From Colwellia polaris (GTDB lineage Bacteria; Pseudomonadota; Gammaproteobacteria; Enterobacterales; Alteromonadaceae), in NCBI RefSeq assembly GCF_002104515.1, contig NZ_NBOE01000012.1:1-64000 (forward strand): a stretch of 64,000 nt of DNA, in the 5' to 3' direction. The notes below the pieces were generated by a model, which saw only the letters and a list, made by a program, of their open reading frames with translations, did not search any database and was not told the origin of the DNA. Made by a program: the position numbers and the translations under genes. How positions within the stretch are numbered: the stretch's first letter is position 1; every line of letters begins with the position of its first letter. Below are positions 41,564 to 52,697 of this stretch, in pieces.

Positions 41564-41983
41564 ATTAAAACCATATTTAGTTATATTATTGTCATTACTT
41601 TGTTGTTTAGTTCCAAAGTGAGTGCAATAAATATTATTTCAAACTTAACGGCTGATACCACTTCATTGTCGGTTGCCCAGTTGCGTCGCATTTATTCAAT
41701 GAGGCAAGCACATTGGCATAATGGTATTCCTATAGTCGTTTACGTTTTAGCAAGTAAAAACCCCCTTCATCAACAATTTTGTAGAGAGCAGTTACGTTTA
41801 TTCCCTTACCAGCTTGATCGAATATGGCACAAGCTAACCTTTTCTGGCTATGGTGTAGCGCCTATCGAAGTGGATACACAGCAAGCGCTTATCGAAGCTG
41901 TTAAAACCACTAAAGGTGCTATTGGTTACGTGGAAAATATATCGGAGGTCAAGAATGTTAACATCATTAAAGTTGAGGATTAA
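41564..41983 (+). CDS. PstS-like periplasmic substrate-binding protein, short form
   Basis: This 139-aa exported protein resembles the short phosphate-binding (PBP-like) proteins found before porin or sensor genes. The mature part has the family pattern in SVAQLRRIYSMRQAHWHNGIPI and ends with IGYVENISEV. The likely start is unusual. AAGGAAG lies 5 nt before an ATT codon at 41564, which opens a perfect signal peptide (KTIFSYIIVITLLFSSKVSA). The only upstream standard start, GTG 41531, has no ribosome site. It is the first gene of a three-gene operon and overlaps the next gene. Confidence 0.75.
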   Translation: MKTIFSYIIVITLLFSSKVSAINIISNLTADTTSLSVAQLRRIYSMRQAHWHNGIPIVVYVLASKNPLHQQFCREQLRLFPYQLDRIWHKLTFSGYGVAPIEVDTQQALIEAVKTTKGAIGYVENISEVKNVNIIKVED

Positions 41984-43184
41984 AACAGCTCATTTTAATC
42001 AATCCATCTTTATTTCAGCTTGTAGTTTATGTTTTTCAGTCGGCCTTAATGCTGCTGAGGTTAACGTTGAACCTTTGCAGGTTCATGGCTTTGTGGCACA
42101 AGGAATTATTGATGTAGATCATAGTAACTTCGTTAACGAGAGTGAGAATATTTCATTAGAATTAACAGAAGTGGGTATTAACGCTTCATATCAACTCAAT
42201 GACGACTTTCGCCTTGCTGGACAGGCGGTTTATTTAAATGGTGGTAATAGATATGCAGCAGGTTCAAGAATTGATTACTTACTTCTAGAATGGGATGCTG
42301 CACATAACGAAAATTGGCAAACAAGCTTTTATTTTGGACGAGTAAAGAATAATCATTGGCTCTATTCGAGCGCTCGCGATATTCCTTTCGCGCGACCTTC
42401 TATTATTATTTCTCAAGTGACTTATTTTGATGGTTTGCGTGATCTAGCTGTCGGTGGTGATGGCGCAGCAGTTAAAGTGAAATATAATAATGACGAATTA
42501 GGTGAGTTTGATCTTAACTTTAGTCGAGGGAAAAGTCCTATTTCAGGTAAGCAGGTCGACATAATTGCAGGAAAGCAAGCGCAAGGCCAACTGAAACATG
42601 ATTTAGATGCGCAATTAAGCATTTATTGGCGTCCGAGTTTTTCGGCTTGGCAGTTTGGTCTGTCTGCTAATGATGCTTCGTTTAGCTACCACTCTGCACA
42701 GATGGATGCATACGTTAATAGTGATTTTACTTTACAATTTTATACCGCCAATGCTCTTTATGAAGGGGAGTTCTGGCAATTAAGTGCAGAAATTATTCAA
42801 GAAAGACTTGTAACACAAGGGTTTTATTTTCCTGGTTTTCACCGAGATCAAATAGGTCAAGGTTATTACTTACAGGCTAGGTATCAAGTAGATAACGACT
42901 TATCTGTTCAGCTTAGAACTGAAAGGTACTATAGCAATAAAGATGATAAAAATGGGAGTAAGTTAGCGCAAGTTTCTGGCGGGTTAGTTCCATCTTACTT
43001 TGCCTTTCACAATGATTTAATGCTTGGGATGTCTTACGATTTTACAAATAATTTTCGAGTAAATGCTGAATATCATTGGGTAGAAGGCACAGCGAGGTTA
43101 TCGCCCATTGTCCAACCTGATCCTATCGCCAACAATAGCAAAAACTGGCAGGTTTGGGCTATTCAACTTATGTATTGGTTTTAG
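41955..43184 (+). CDS. Porin-like outer-membrane beta-barrel protein
   Basis: This 409-aa protein has a signal peptide (cleavage after LNA, about residue 33). Alternating hydrophobic beta-strand patterns run throughout, and it ends with the aromatic barrel signature QLMYWF. I choose ATG 41955 because GGAGG lies 7 nt upstream; an earlier ATG at 41916 is inside the previous gene without a ribosome site. It lies between a PstS-like protein and a GGDEF-EAL protein, overlapping the first. Ligand or transported substrate is unknown. Confidence 0.82.
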   Translation: MLTSLKLRIKTAHFNQSIFISACSLCFSVGLNAAEVNVEPLQVHGFVAQGIIDVDHSNFVNESENISLELTEVGINASYQLNDDFRLAGQAVYLNGGNRYAAGSRIDYLLLEWDAAHNENWQTSFYFGRVKNNHWLYSSARDIPFARPSIIISQVTYFDGLRDLAVGGDGAAVKVKYNNDELGEFDLNFSRGKSPISGKQVDIIAGKQAQGQLKHDLDAQLSIYWRPSFSAWQFGLSANDASFSYHSAQMDAYVNSDFTLQFYTANALYEGEFWQLSAEIIQERLVTQGFYFPGFHRDQIGQGYYLQARYQVDNDLSVQLRTERYYSNKDDKNGSKLAQVSGGLVPSYFAFHNDLMLGMSYDFTNNFRVNAEYHWVEGTARLSPIVQPDPIANNSKNWQVWAIQLMYWF

Positions 43185-43186
43185 TG

Positions 43187-45625
43187 ATGAAAATGAGCTT
43201 TGTAAGTGTAAGTGTTAAGCTATTCGCACTCGTTGTTAGTGCTTTATTATTACTGAGCTTATCTATTTCTGTATTATCAGTTGCTAGGTTAGATCAAGAG
43301 TTTTCTCAATATCAAAGTAATAAATTACGCCAAGGTCATGTTCAGTTTGAAACACAAAGTAAACTTGTTAGAGAGCAAATACGAAGTTGGTTAGAATCTT
43401 TCACTGATCTTATTCAGCTTAAAAATCAAAATAACTTTGACCGTGCAGCTCAAGCGCTAGAGCAGCAGTTTGATGCTCTACAAATTAACCACAACGTTGA
43501 AAATATATGGTTAATGTCAGCTGAATTACAACCTATCTATCAATCTGCTCCATATACTCAACAAGTTATGCATAGCGTCAAGAACGTTCAAGAAACTTAT
43601 GCGCCAGTTCATTACTTAAGTTGTGTAGAGCAATGCCAACAGTTAGTGTCGATTCCTATATTGAATGCTAAAGGAGATATGGCAATTGTTACTATGGCCA
43701 TATCTTTGGTAGATGTTGTGTATGCGATTAATCAAGCGCTTGAAAACCAAGTTGCCATCGTTGCTTTTAATAAGTCACAAGATGTAACTTTAGCGCAAGC
43801 CAATATTATAACCTCGTCGGCTACAAATCTCATGTACGCACTATTTAGATTAAATGAACCCTCTGACTTGTTAGCGACAGTAAAAGAATCAGGTTTGCAA
43901 GTTGAGTATCAACAAAATAGCTATTTAATTAATATGTTGGAATTAGCGTCTTCACCGTCGCAAGATTTCTATATGGCACAAGTTGATAATGTCAGCTCTT
44001 TTACAGATAAATATCAGACTTATCGCATGCAGTTTATATTATCTACGCTAACCATTTTTATTATTCTAGCGCTATTAGTAAATTTTGTGGCTGGGCCTTT
44101 TACTAAAAGACTATTAATACTGTCAGATATACTGCCATTACTTGCACGCAAAAAATTTGACCAATTTCGGGCTGTTCAAATAACTCAATCAAAAGTTTTT
44201 CCTGATGAAATTGATGTATTAATTAATGCCACAACCGATTTAAGCTATGAATTAGAACAGTTAAATATTGAAGTAACACAAAAAACTAAGGAATTAGAGA
44301 ATATTGCTATGTATGACCTGTTAACAGGCTTACCTAATCGAAATATGCTGAATTTTCAATTACGCAAACAATTAAATAACAAAAGCAGTAATAATGTTAA
44401 TGTCGGGATTTTATTTCTTGATTTAGATGACTTTAAGAAAGTGAACGATAGTCATGGTCATGGCGAAGGCGATAAGTTATTGGTTGAAGCGGCCAACAGA
44501 ATAAACCTCAGTGTATCAAATATTGGTATGTCTTGTCGGTTTGGTGGTGATGAGTTTGTTGTTTTATTAAATGAAAACACCTCTAATGAAGTGGCAGAAG
44601 AGTTAGCTAAAGCAATTTTGAAAAGCTTTCAAGCACCAATAAAAGTAAACTCGGCAATGTTTTATGTAACTTGTAGTATTGGGATTGCCATGACTGAAGG
44701 GCTCGATATAAAAGCGAGTGAGCTTGTAAGCCATGCCGATATTGCTATGTACGAAGCCAAAGAATATGGTGGAGATCGTTACTTTATTTATCATGGAGAT
44801 ATGTTCCAACGTGTCGCTCATCGCGTGATGATGGAAGGGGAAGTTAAACAAGCACTAGCGAAAGGGCAATTTAGTTTAAGTTTGCAGCCTCAATTAGCAG
44901 CCAAAACTAACAAAGTACATGGTTTTGAAGCCTTGTTGCGCTGGAAACACCCTGAGCGTGGAATGGTATCACCTGACGATTTCATTCCATTGTTAGAAAA
45001 CTCAGAGCATATGATCGATCTAGGTTATTGGGTTATTCGACGCTGTTTTGAACTTTATGATGAAATGCGAGCGGCAGGGCTTGGCGATATCATTATTGCT
45101 ATCAATTTGTCTGCAGCCCAATTCGCTGATGTAAATTTACATCGCTTCCTAGAAGATTTACTCGAAGAATTTAAATTAAATGCAGAAAACTTTGAACTTG
45201 AACTGACTGAACATACCTTGGTGAAAGATATTGATAAAGCTATTGTGACCATGGATGCGCTTAGAAGCATCGGTTTTAGTTTTGCTATTGACGATTTCGG
45301 TACGGGCTATTCATCATTAACTTATTTAAAACGTATGCCTGTTGACGTGATTAAAATAGATAGAAGCTTTATCGTTGGCATGTTAGAAAACCATGCTGAT
45401 TTTCAAATTATTATGTCAACAATTGCTATGGTAAAAAACTTAGGTTTAACCGTTATTGCTGAAGGCGTAGAAACACAAGCTCAGTTACGCACCTTAACAG
45501 AAAATGACTGTGATCTTATTCAAGGTTATTACTTTTCAAAACCTATACCTGAAGCAGACTTAATCGAATTTATTAATCGAGAAATTATTGATGGTAATTG
45601 GCGAGTTAATGTAAGTACAAGCTAG
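43187..45625 (+). CDS. Membrane GGDEF-EAL protein with periplasmic sensor domain
   Basis: This 812-aa c-di-GMP enzyme has an N-terminal TM helix, a periplasmic Cache-like domain (about 35-275) and a second TM helix (about 285-307). A HAMP-like linker, GGDEF and EAL domains follow. The cyclase signature RFGGDEF is intact near 450, without an obvious RxxD inhibitory site just before it. The EAL domain keeps EALLRW (about 580), DDFGTGYSSLTYL and IAEGVET, so both activities are possible. The start ATG 43187 is 2 nt after the porin-like gene stop. The periplasmic domain probably reads a signal linked to its two operon partners. Confidence 0.92.
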   Translation: MKMSFVSVSVKLFALVVSALLLLSLSISVLSVARLDQEFSQYQSNKLRQGHVQFETQSKLVREQIRSWLESFTDLIQLKNQNNFDRAAQALEQQFDALQINHNVENIWLMSAELQPIYQSAPYTQQVMHSVKNVQETYAPVHYLSCVEQCQQLVSIPILNAKGDMAIVTMAISLVDVVYAINQALENQVAIVAFNKSQDVTLAQANIITSSATNLMYALFRLNEPSDLLATVKESGLQVEYQQNSYLINMLELASSPSQDFYMAQVDNVSSFTDKYQTYRMQFILSTLTIFIILALLVNFVAGPFTKRLLILSDILPLLARKKFDQFRAVQITQSKVFPDEIDVLINATTDLSYELEQLNIEVTQKTKELENIAMYDLLTGLPNRNMLNFQLRKQLNNKSSNNVNVGILFLDLDDFKKVNDSHGHGEGDKLLVEAANRINLSVSNIGMSCRFGGDEFVVLLNENTSNEVAEELAKAILKSFQAPIKVNSAMFYVTCSIGIAMTEGLDIKASELVSHADIAMYEAKEYGGDRYFIYHGDMFQRVAHRVMMEGEVKQALAKGQFSLSLQPQLAAKTNKVHGFEALLRWKHPERGMVSPDDFIPLLENSEHMIDLGYWVIRRCFELYDEMRAAGLGDIIIAINLSAAQFADVNLHRFLEDLLEEFKLNAENFELELTEHTLVKDIDKAIVTMDALRSIGFSFAIDDFGTGYSSLTYLKRMPVDVIKIDRSFIVGMLENHADFQIIMSTIAMVKNLGLTVIAEGVETQAQLRTLTENDCDLIQGYYFSKPIPEADLIEFINREIIDGNWRVNVSTS

Positions 45626-45660
45626 TAGTTAAGCTAGTTTGCCAGATTCTGCTATTTAAA

Positions 45661-45687
45661 ATAAAAGCGCCAATTGGCGCTTTTATT
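45661..45687. terminator. Bidirectional terminator
   Basis: Perfect 11-bp stem ATAAAAGCGCC / GGCGCTTTTAT, loop AATT, between the convergent GGDEF-EAL and dsbD genes. Confidence 0.82.
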
Positions 45688-45744
45688 TGGGGGTTTTATA
45701 AAGTATTACCTTACAAGTGAAGACTTAACGCTTAAGTTTGTTAA

Positions 45745-47607
45745 TTAAAATGCAAAGGTTTTATTTACATGAGCAGCAAACTCTTCGGCAGCCATAAACC
45801 CTGTCACCCTACGTTGCGGTAATTCGTTAGCGTTTAAGTCAAAGAATAAAATTGATGGTAAGCCAAAAACATCAAAGGTAGACATCAACTCTATACTATC
45901 TTTTGAGCCCGTATCGGTTAAATCAACTTGTAATAACACTGAGTTAGAAAGTGCTTTTTGCACATTACTTTCAAAAAAAGTATATTCTTCAAACTCTTTA
46001 CAAGCCACACACCAGTCTGCATACAGGTCAACCATTACGGTTTTCCCTTGTGCATTGGCTTTTGCAATTGCTTGATTCATTTCAGCTAAGTTTTTAACAT
46101 GCTCAAATTCAATAAGGTGAGCTTGCTGTGACATAGCTATATTTGTTGTTGGATAAGCTAGTTGATAGGCTTTGTTTGCTCCAATAAAGAAGATTAAAAA
46201 GATTAAAATACTGCGCAGACCAAAGCCAAAGGTTTTTTTCGTATCTTGATTAACCGTATAAAAATAACCTGCGGTTGCTAAAATAAGTACCGTCCACAAT
46301 ACGTTGATAATAATTACAGGTAAAAAACGTTCAAGTAAAAATATTGGTACGGCGAGTAGTAGTAAGCCAAAGATGTTTTTAATTACAGTCATCCAATTAC
46401 CTGCTTTAGGTAACAGTTTGCCGCCCGAGCTTCCTAATACAAGCAGAGGTAATCCCATACCTAAACTCAACGCATAAAGCGCTGATGCGCCCAGTAATAT
46501 ATCGCCTGATTGAGAAATATATAACAAAGCACCTGTTAGCGGCGCTGTCGTGCAAGGTGAGGCAACCAAGCCTGAAATAGCCCCCATAACAAGTACACCA
46601 AAATAAGATCCACCTTTTTGATTGCTGCTTAATTGGTTTAACTTATTTTGCCAACTACTTGGCAATGCTAAATTAAATAGTCCGAACATAGAAAGTGCCA
46701 AAAATATAAACAATACACTTAACACGATAAGTACAATCGGGTGCTGAAACATCGCTTGAAATTGCGCACCAGCAATGGCGACAACAATACCGAGTAAAGT
46801 ATAAGTAACTGCCATGCCTTGCACATATGCAAAAGATAAAGCGAAAGCGCGTTTTGTTGAAAGCTTGTTACCTTGGCCGACAATAATGCCGGTTAAAATC
46901 GGATACATAGGGAAAACACAAGGGGTAAAAGATAACAGTAACCCCCCAATAAAAAATGCCACGAGTGTTAGCCAAACACTGTCACTTTTTAACATGTCGA
47001 CTAATTGATGTTGCTCGCTGCTATCAGCTGAACTATCAACTGAATTACCTGCTAACGCATTAACCGTTTCGGCGTTTGGGCTGTTAAGTGCCGACAAAAT
47101 ATTTTCTGCGCTAGTGGTAGAGTTTGTAAAAGCAGTTGTTAATTCAACCTCACTTAAATCAAGCGTTTTCTTTGTTGGTGGATAACATAAGCCTTTATCA
47201 GCACAGCCCTGATAACGAATGGTAATATTTGCATCGCTTTTAGCTTCAGTAATATCAATAGTAAAGTCTAGTTGGCCGGTGAATATCTGTTGCACACCAA
47301 AAAACTCATCTTCATGATGCTCACCTTCAGGCAATATAACCGGAATAATGGTGGCGTTTTCGGTGGTAAACTTGAACTGATGACGATACAAGTAATAACC
47401 TTCAGCAATATTAAAGCTAACTTGCAGCTTGTTTTTTTGTTGATGAAAATCAAAAATAAACGCCTTATCAATTTTTAAAAATTCATCATCATTGCTGAAA
47501 AGTGAGGCAGGAGAGCTAAAAATAGATTCCTGAGCATTTGCAATGGGCGACATAGCAAAAGAAAAGCTTGTAAGGATTAACCAAAGAACAGTAACTACTT
47601 TTTTCAT
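45745..47607 (-). CDS. dsbD: Thiol:disulfide interchange protein DsbD
   Basis: DsbD moves reducing power from cytoplasmic thioredoxin across the inner membrane to periplasmic partners such as DsbC and cytochrome c maturation. The 620-aa protein has a signal peptide, then the periplasmic alpha domain with the redox Cys pair in QGCADKGLCYPP. The membrane beta domain (about 205-460) has Cys in FTPCVFPM and ASPCTTAPL. The C-terminal thioredoxin-like gamma domain has WCVAC near 532. All six redox cysteines are present. Confidence 0.96.
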   Translation of the reverse strand: MKKVVTVLWLILTSFSFAMSPIANAQESIFSSPASLFSNDDEFLKIDKAFIFDFHQQKNKLQVSFNIAEGYYLYRHQFKFTTENATIIPVILPEGEHHEDEFFGVQQIFTGQLDFTIDITEAKSDANITIRYQGCADKGLCYPPTKKTLDLSEVELTTAFTNSTTSAENILSALNSPNAETVNALAGNSVDSSADSSEQHQLVDMLKSDSVWLTLVAFFIGGLLLSFTPCVFPMYPILTGIIVGQGNKLSTKRAFALSFAYVQGMAVTYTLLGIVVAIAGAQFQAMFQHPIVLIVLSVLFIFLALSMFGLFNLALPSSWQNKLNQLSSNQKGGSYFGVLVMGAISGLVASPCTTAPLTGALLYISQSGDILLGASALYALSLGMGLPLLVLGSSGGKLLPKAGNWMTVIKNIFGLLLLAVPIFLLERFLPVIIINVLWTVLILATAGYFYTVNQDTKKTFGFGLRSILIFLIFFIGANKAYQLAYPTTNIAMSQQAHLIEFEHVKNLAEMNQAIAKANAQGKTVMVDLYADWCVACKEFEEYTFFESNVQKALSNSVLLQVDLTDTGSKDSIELMSTFDVFGLPSILFFDLNANELPQRRVTGFMAAEEFAAHVNKTFAF

Positions 47608-47859
47608 AACCGTTATTTTAAAACTCGTTGATCCAGTTTACATAAAGATAACCACCTTGCTGGATGTTCAAAGTGATAACGTCAAGAAAGTTGCATAACC
47701 GAACAACTTTAATTTTATTAGTTTACGCTAATATTTTTCATTGAGTAAGGTGTGAGTATAAAGGATACAAACCCAATGAAAACAGTTAAAAAGCTTACTT
47801 GCTTGAAAAAGACCCGATAACCCCCATATTAGTTTCATTAAAGATTTTTAGGAGCGCTC

Positions 47860-48369
47860 ATGTTTCGCCTGTTATTTATATTTTTTATTATTATTCCTAT
47901 TATTGAAATCACTGTTTTAATGCAGGTTGGAGCTGTGCTAGGTGTTTGGCCAACTATTGCCATTGTTATTTTAACTGCATGGGTAGGGGCGAAGTATGTT
48001 CGACAACAAGGCATAGCAACCTTAAATTCGGTTCAAACAAAAATGGCTCAAGGGCAAATGCCATCTGATGAAATTGTTACTGGCTTAGTATTATTAGTTG
48101 CCGGCGTGTTATTAGTTACACCGGGTTTTGTTACTGATTTTCTTGGTTTGAGTTTATTAATTCCCGCGGTGCGACAAACTATTGCAGGCAGTGTTAAATC
48201 ACATATAAACACTAACAGTGCCCAACAGCAAAGTTTTCACTTTAATGACCAAGGTAACGTTTATGAACATGAAGACGTTGCTGACCAGAAAGATAGTCCG
48301 TTTCAAGCGCATATTCAGCCACCCCACAAAGCACAAACGTTAGATGGTGAATTTGAGCGTAAAGATTAA
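47860..48369 (+). CDS. fxsA: FxsA family membrane protein
   Basis: FxsA is a small inner-membrane protein; its overexpression relieves exclusion of phage T7 by the F plasmid in E. coli. The 169-aa protein has helices at about 2-20, 25-45 and 75-105, with the conserved FIIIPIIEITVLMQVG and GLVLLVAGVLLVTPGFVTDFLG. It has a longer polar C-tail than membrane parts need. It lies immediately before groES, as in many gammaproteobacteria. Confidence 0.92.
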   Translation: MFRLLFIFFIIIPIIEITVLMQVGAVLGVWPTIAIVILTAWVGAKYVRQQGIATLNSVQTKMAQGQMPSDEIVTGLVLLVAGVLLVTPGFVTDFLGLSLLIPAVRQTIAGSVKSHINTNSAQQQSFHFNDQGNVYEHEDVADQKDSPFQAHIQPPHKAQTLDGEFERKD

Positions 48370-48387
48370 AAAATATAACCCGATGGG

Positions 48388-48415
48388 CTTGTGAAGTTTT
48401 ATTTAATCCCCATCT
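48388..48415 (+). promoter_or_regulatory. Sigma-32 (heat-shock) promoter of groESL
   Basis: CTTGTGA (48388-48394) and CCCCATCT (48408-48415), separated by 13 bp, closely match the RpoH consensus CTTGAAA / CCCCATnT. It lies about 60 nt before the groES ATG. No CIRCE inverted repeat was seen. Confidence 0.75.
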
Positions 48416-48477
48416 CTGAAACAACAAAATTAAAACCCTAAATTTAATTATTAAATTGAACATCTCAGGAGATAGAA

Positions 48478-48768
48478 ATGAGTATTCGTCCATTACACGA
48501 TCGTGTGATCATCAAACGTAAAGAAATAGAGTCAAAGTCTGCCGGCGGTATCGTATTAACAGGTAGTGCGGCTGAAAAATCAACACGTGGTGAAGTAGTT
48601 GCTGTAGGCAAAGGTCGTATGCTAGAAAACGGCGATGTGCGCCCATTAGATGTAAAAGTTGGCGACCAAATAATCTTCAGTGAAGGTTACGGCATGAAAA
48701 CTGAAAAAATTGACGGTGAAGAAGTACTAATTTTGTCAGAGTCTGACATTTTAGCCATCGTTGAATAA
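48478..48768 (+). CDS. groS: Co-chaperonin GroES
   Basis: GroES is the heptameric lid of the GroEL folding chamber. The 96-aa protein starts [14 protein letters not shown], has the mobile loop [24 protein letters not shown] and ends with ILAIVE. AGGAG lies 6-7 nt before the ATG. It is the first gene of groESL under a sigma-32-like promoter. Confidence 0.98.
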   Translation: MSIRPLHDRVIIKRKEIESKSAGGIVLTGSAAEKSTRGEVVAVGKGRMLENGDVRPLDVKVGDQIIFSEGYGMKTEKIDGEEVLILSESDILAIVE

Positions 48769-48827
48769 TTAATAATTTTCTACTCATTTTATTGTACGGA
48801 TTAAGTTCGGTACAAAACAGAATATAA

Positions 48828-50498
<1,671 letters not shown>

Positions 50499-50545
50499 AA
50501 ATAGATTTTTAACTCTATTTTTGTAACCCGAACCTAATAGTTCTA

Positions 50546-50576
50546 AAAAGCCCGAACAGCAATGTTCGGGCTTTTC
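50546..50576 (+). terminator. Terminator of groESL
   Basis: Perfect 12-bp stem AAAAGCCCGAAC / GTTCGGGCTTTT with a 6-nt loop. Confidence 0.9.
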
Positions 50577-50620
50577 TGTTTAATAGAAGAAGTCATTTCC
50601 AAATTAGAGATACACTTAAG

Positions 50621-50673
50621 GTTCACTATTTGTAAACTTTTTATTGGGGTGTTATAGTTTACATATTGTGAAC
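50621..50673. promoter_or_regulatory. Paired operators of the higBA promoter
   Basis: GTTCACTATTTGTAAAC (50621-50637) and GTTTACATATTGTGAAC (50657-50673) are inverted relative to each other with two mismatches. Each is itself nearly palindromic. They flank the promoter region just before higB, as expected for autorepression by the HigA antitoxin. Confidence 0.65.
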
Positions 50674-50688
50674 AGAAGTGGTTTGAAA

Positions 50689-50988
50689 ATGCACTTAATA
50701 TCAAGAAAACCATTTAATGACGCTATGCGTAAATATCCGAACGATGCAAGTGCTATTGAAGACATGTTTAAAGTCTTAAAAAATGGGATTTATCACACGC
50801 CGGAAGAATTAAGAAAAGTTTTTGGAACATTAGATAACTTTAAGTACAAAGATAAATGGTGGGTTATTGATATTGGTGGTAATAATTTAAGGTTAATTGC
50901 TTTTATCGAATTTCAAGATAATCGGATGTATGTGAAACATATATGTTCTCATGCCGATTACGATAAAATTTGTAAAAAGTACTCATAG
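50689..50988 (+). CDS. higB: HigB-type toxin of a type II toxin-antitoxin system (YgjN-like)
   Basis: HigB toxins are ribosome-dependent mRNA endonucleases with a RelE-like fold. This 99-aa protein aligns by eye with E. coli YgjN: MHLISRKPFNDAMRKYP, LDNFKYKDKWWVIDIGGNNL and HICSHADYDKI. The start ATG 50689 matches the family; earlier in-frame TTG codons fall in the operator region. The antitoxin gene follows 11 nt downstream. The toxin-first order is typical of HigBA. Confidence 0.92.
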   Translation: MHLISRKPFNDAMRKYPNDASAIEDMFKVLKNGIYHTPEELRKVFGTLDNFKYKDKWWVIDIGGNNLRLIAFIEFQDNRMYVKHICSHADYDKICKKYS

Positions 50989-50999
50989 AGGACTTATTG

Positions 51000-51416
51000 A
51001 TGAATGTAGCTATGTTAAAAGAGCAGGCAAAAACATTGTTTTCAAGTGCAAGCTTTATTACACATATTTGTAATGAACAAGATTATGAATCGGCTTTAGA
51101 ATTAATGGATGAGTTGATTGAAGATTATGATGAACAAAAGCCCTTGATTGAAATTCTTTCTATTTCTATTGAAAAATGGGAGGAAGAGTCAGCGGAATTT
51201 TCTGAATTTAATGCCCAAATTGAATCCTTAGATTGCGGCCTTTCTGTTTTAAGAGTTTTAATGGATCAACACAAACTTAATACGACTGACTTTAAAAATG
51301 AAATTGGTGGAAAGAGCATGGTGTCGATGATCCTAAACAAAAAAAGAAAACTATCACTTGAGCACATTAAAGCACTGGCCAATAGATTTTCGATATCTCC
51401 ACATCTATTTATCTAA
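51000..51416 (+). CDS. higA: HigA-type antitoxin (YgjM-like)
   Basis: This 138-aa antitoxin and autorepressor has an N-terminal toxin-binding region (WEEESAEFSEFNAQIESLD, about 58-77). A C-terminal XRE-type HTH follows (LMDQHKLNTTDFKNEIGGKS, then MVSMILNKKRKLSLEHIKAL). It resembles E. coli YgjM across its length. AGAGGA lies about 7 nt before the ATG. Confidence 0.92.
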   Translation: MNVAMLKEQAKTLFSSASFITHICNEQDYESALELMDELIEDYDEQKPLIEILSISIEKWEEESAEFSEFNAQIESLDCGLSVLRVLMDQHKLNTTDFKNEIGGKSMVSMILNKKRKLSLEHIKALANRFSISPHLFI

Positions 51417-51444
51417 AATTCAAGAGGTTAGGGTTATAGCTAAA

Positions 51445-51611
51445 TCTTAAGAGTATAATGTGGGATGTTAGTGATTGGCCCATGTAAAAAGTGCAATATT
51501 AAACAATGAGATAGTTTATTAATGGGCAGCATGATGTAGTAGATTTTAAATCTATTAGCTTAGCTCTAACCTGTAAAACAAAAGCCTGTATAGTGATATT
51601 CAGGCTTTTTA
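51445..51611. repeat. groEL-tail repeat copy B
   Basis: GGCAGCATGATGTAG (from 51524) copies the groEL end GGCGGTATGATGTAA. It is followed by TAGATTTTAAATCTATT and a stem-loop terminator (AAAGCCTG 51581-51588 / CAGGCTTT 51601-51608), as after groEL. The similarity to copy C (about 56372-56537) extends upstream through AACAATGAG and the AATGTGGGATGTTA stretch. There is no open frame. It separates higBA from the LysR/MFS pair. Confidence 0.7.
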
Positions 51612-51672
51612 GTTAATTGTGCCTTTCAACAACCATTTAATAATGACAACTGCCAGACAAACACACCTACTA

Positions 51673-52560
51673 TTACAATCTTAATCTTGGCCTAATAAAA
51701 TCAATAAATGCAGTAACTCTTTCAGCAACTGAAGAAGATTTATAGTAAACGGCATTTACTAATTCACGATCAGTACCCATTAGCCTGTAAGACTCAAGCA
51801 ATGAGATGAGTCGTCCTGATTCCATATCTGTTTTAACCATAAAACTAGATAAACATGTGATACCACTTCCAGCTAAAGCGAGCTGGCGAATAGTTTCTCC
51901 GTTACTAGCTGTTATCGTCGGGTTTACGGTATGCAAACCTTTAATAGGCCATTGGTTAAGTGATTTAATATTTGAGAAACCAATTAATCTATGATTTTTA
52001 AGCTCGTTAGGTGTTTTTGGCAAACCATTTTGTGCGATATATTCAGGTGATGCGACAATAAAAAGAGGGCTTTTACCTAAGGCGCTAGCGTGTAATGTAG
52101 AATCTTCTAATTTTCCTATTCTTATTGCAAGATCAGTGCGTTTTTCAATTAAATCAACAATACCCTCGTTCGAATTAAGCTCAATCTCTATTTCAGGATA
52201 AGCCTTAGTAAATGCATTTATATGGGGAGCTAATTGATGAAAAATAAATGGGCTAGCGGCGTCTACACGCAATTTTCCTTGGGGCATTTTACCGGTAGCA
52301 ATAATATCTAATTCGGCATCTTTGATATGTTGCAAACCAATGCTTATCGAATCGATAAACCTTCTACCATCATCTGTTAGCATTACCCGCCTAGTGGTTC
52401 TAATTAGAATAGTGGTGTTAAGCGCCTTTTCAATTTTAGCCACAGAGCGTGATATGCGTGCAACCTGTATATTAAGTGCATCGGCAGCAGCAGAAAATCC
52501 GCCAAACTCAATAACCGCTAATAAAAGTTCTAAGTCATCTGATCTTGTTTTTAAACTCAA
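51673..52560 (-). CDS. LysR family transcriptional regulator
   Basis: This 295-aa regulator has the N-terminal HTH (DDLELLLAVIEFGGFSAAAD, then ALNIQVARISRSVAKI) and an effector domain. I put the start at TTG 52560 because GAGG lies 6 nt upstream and the HTH then begins at the usual distance; a TTG 33 nt further upstream has no ribosome site. It is divergent from an MFS exporter, which it probably regulates. Confidence 0.88.
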   Translation of the reverse strand: MSLKTRSDDLELLLAVIEFGGFSAAADALNIQVARISRSVAKIEKALNTTILIRTTRRVMLTDDGRRFIDSISIGLQHIKDAELDIIATGKMPQGKLRVDAASPFIFHQLAPHINAFTKAYPEIEIELNSNEGIVDLIEKRTDLAIRIGKLEDSTLHASALGKSPLFIVASPEYIAQNGLPKTPNELKNHRLIGFSNIKSLNQWPIKGLHTVNPTITASNGETIRQLALAGSGITCLSSFMVKTDMESGRLISLLESYRLMGTDRELVNAVYYKSSSVAERVTAFIDFIRPRLRL

Positions 52561-52697
52561 ATTAACCTCATTTATTACAAAAGTAATTTGCAAATGGTAC
52601 TATTTATCACAAAAGTTTATCAGTTAATAATGGCATCAACAAATAAAGTAAGCGCTTTAATTTAACGCCTTACACTATATCTATTAAATAAACTTAT

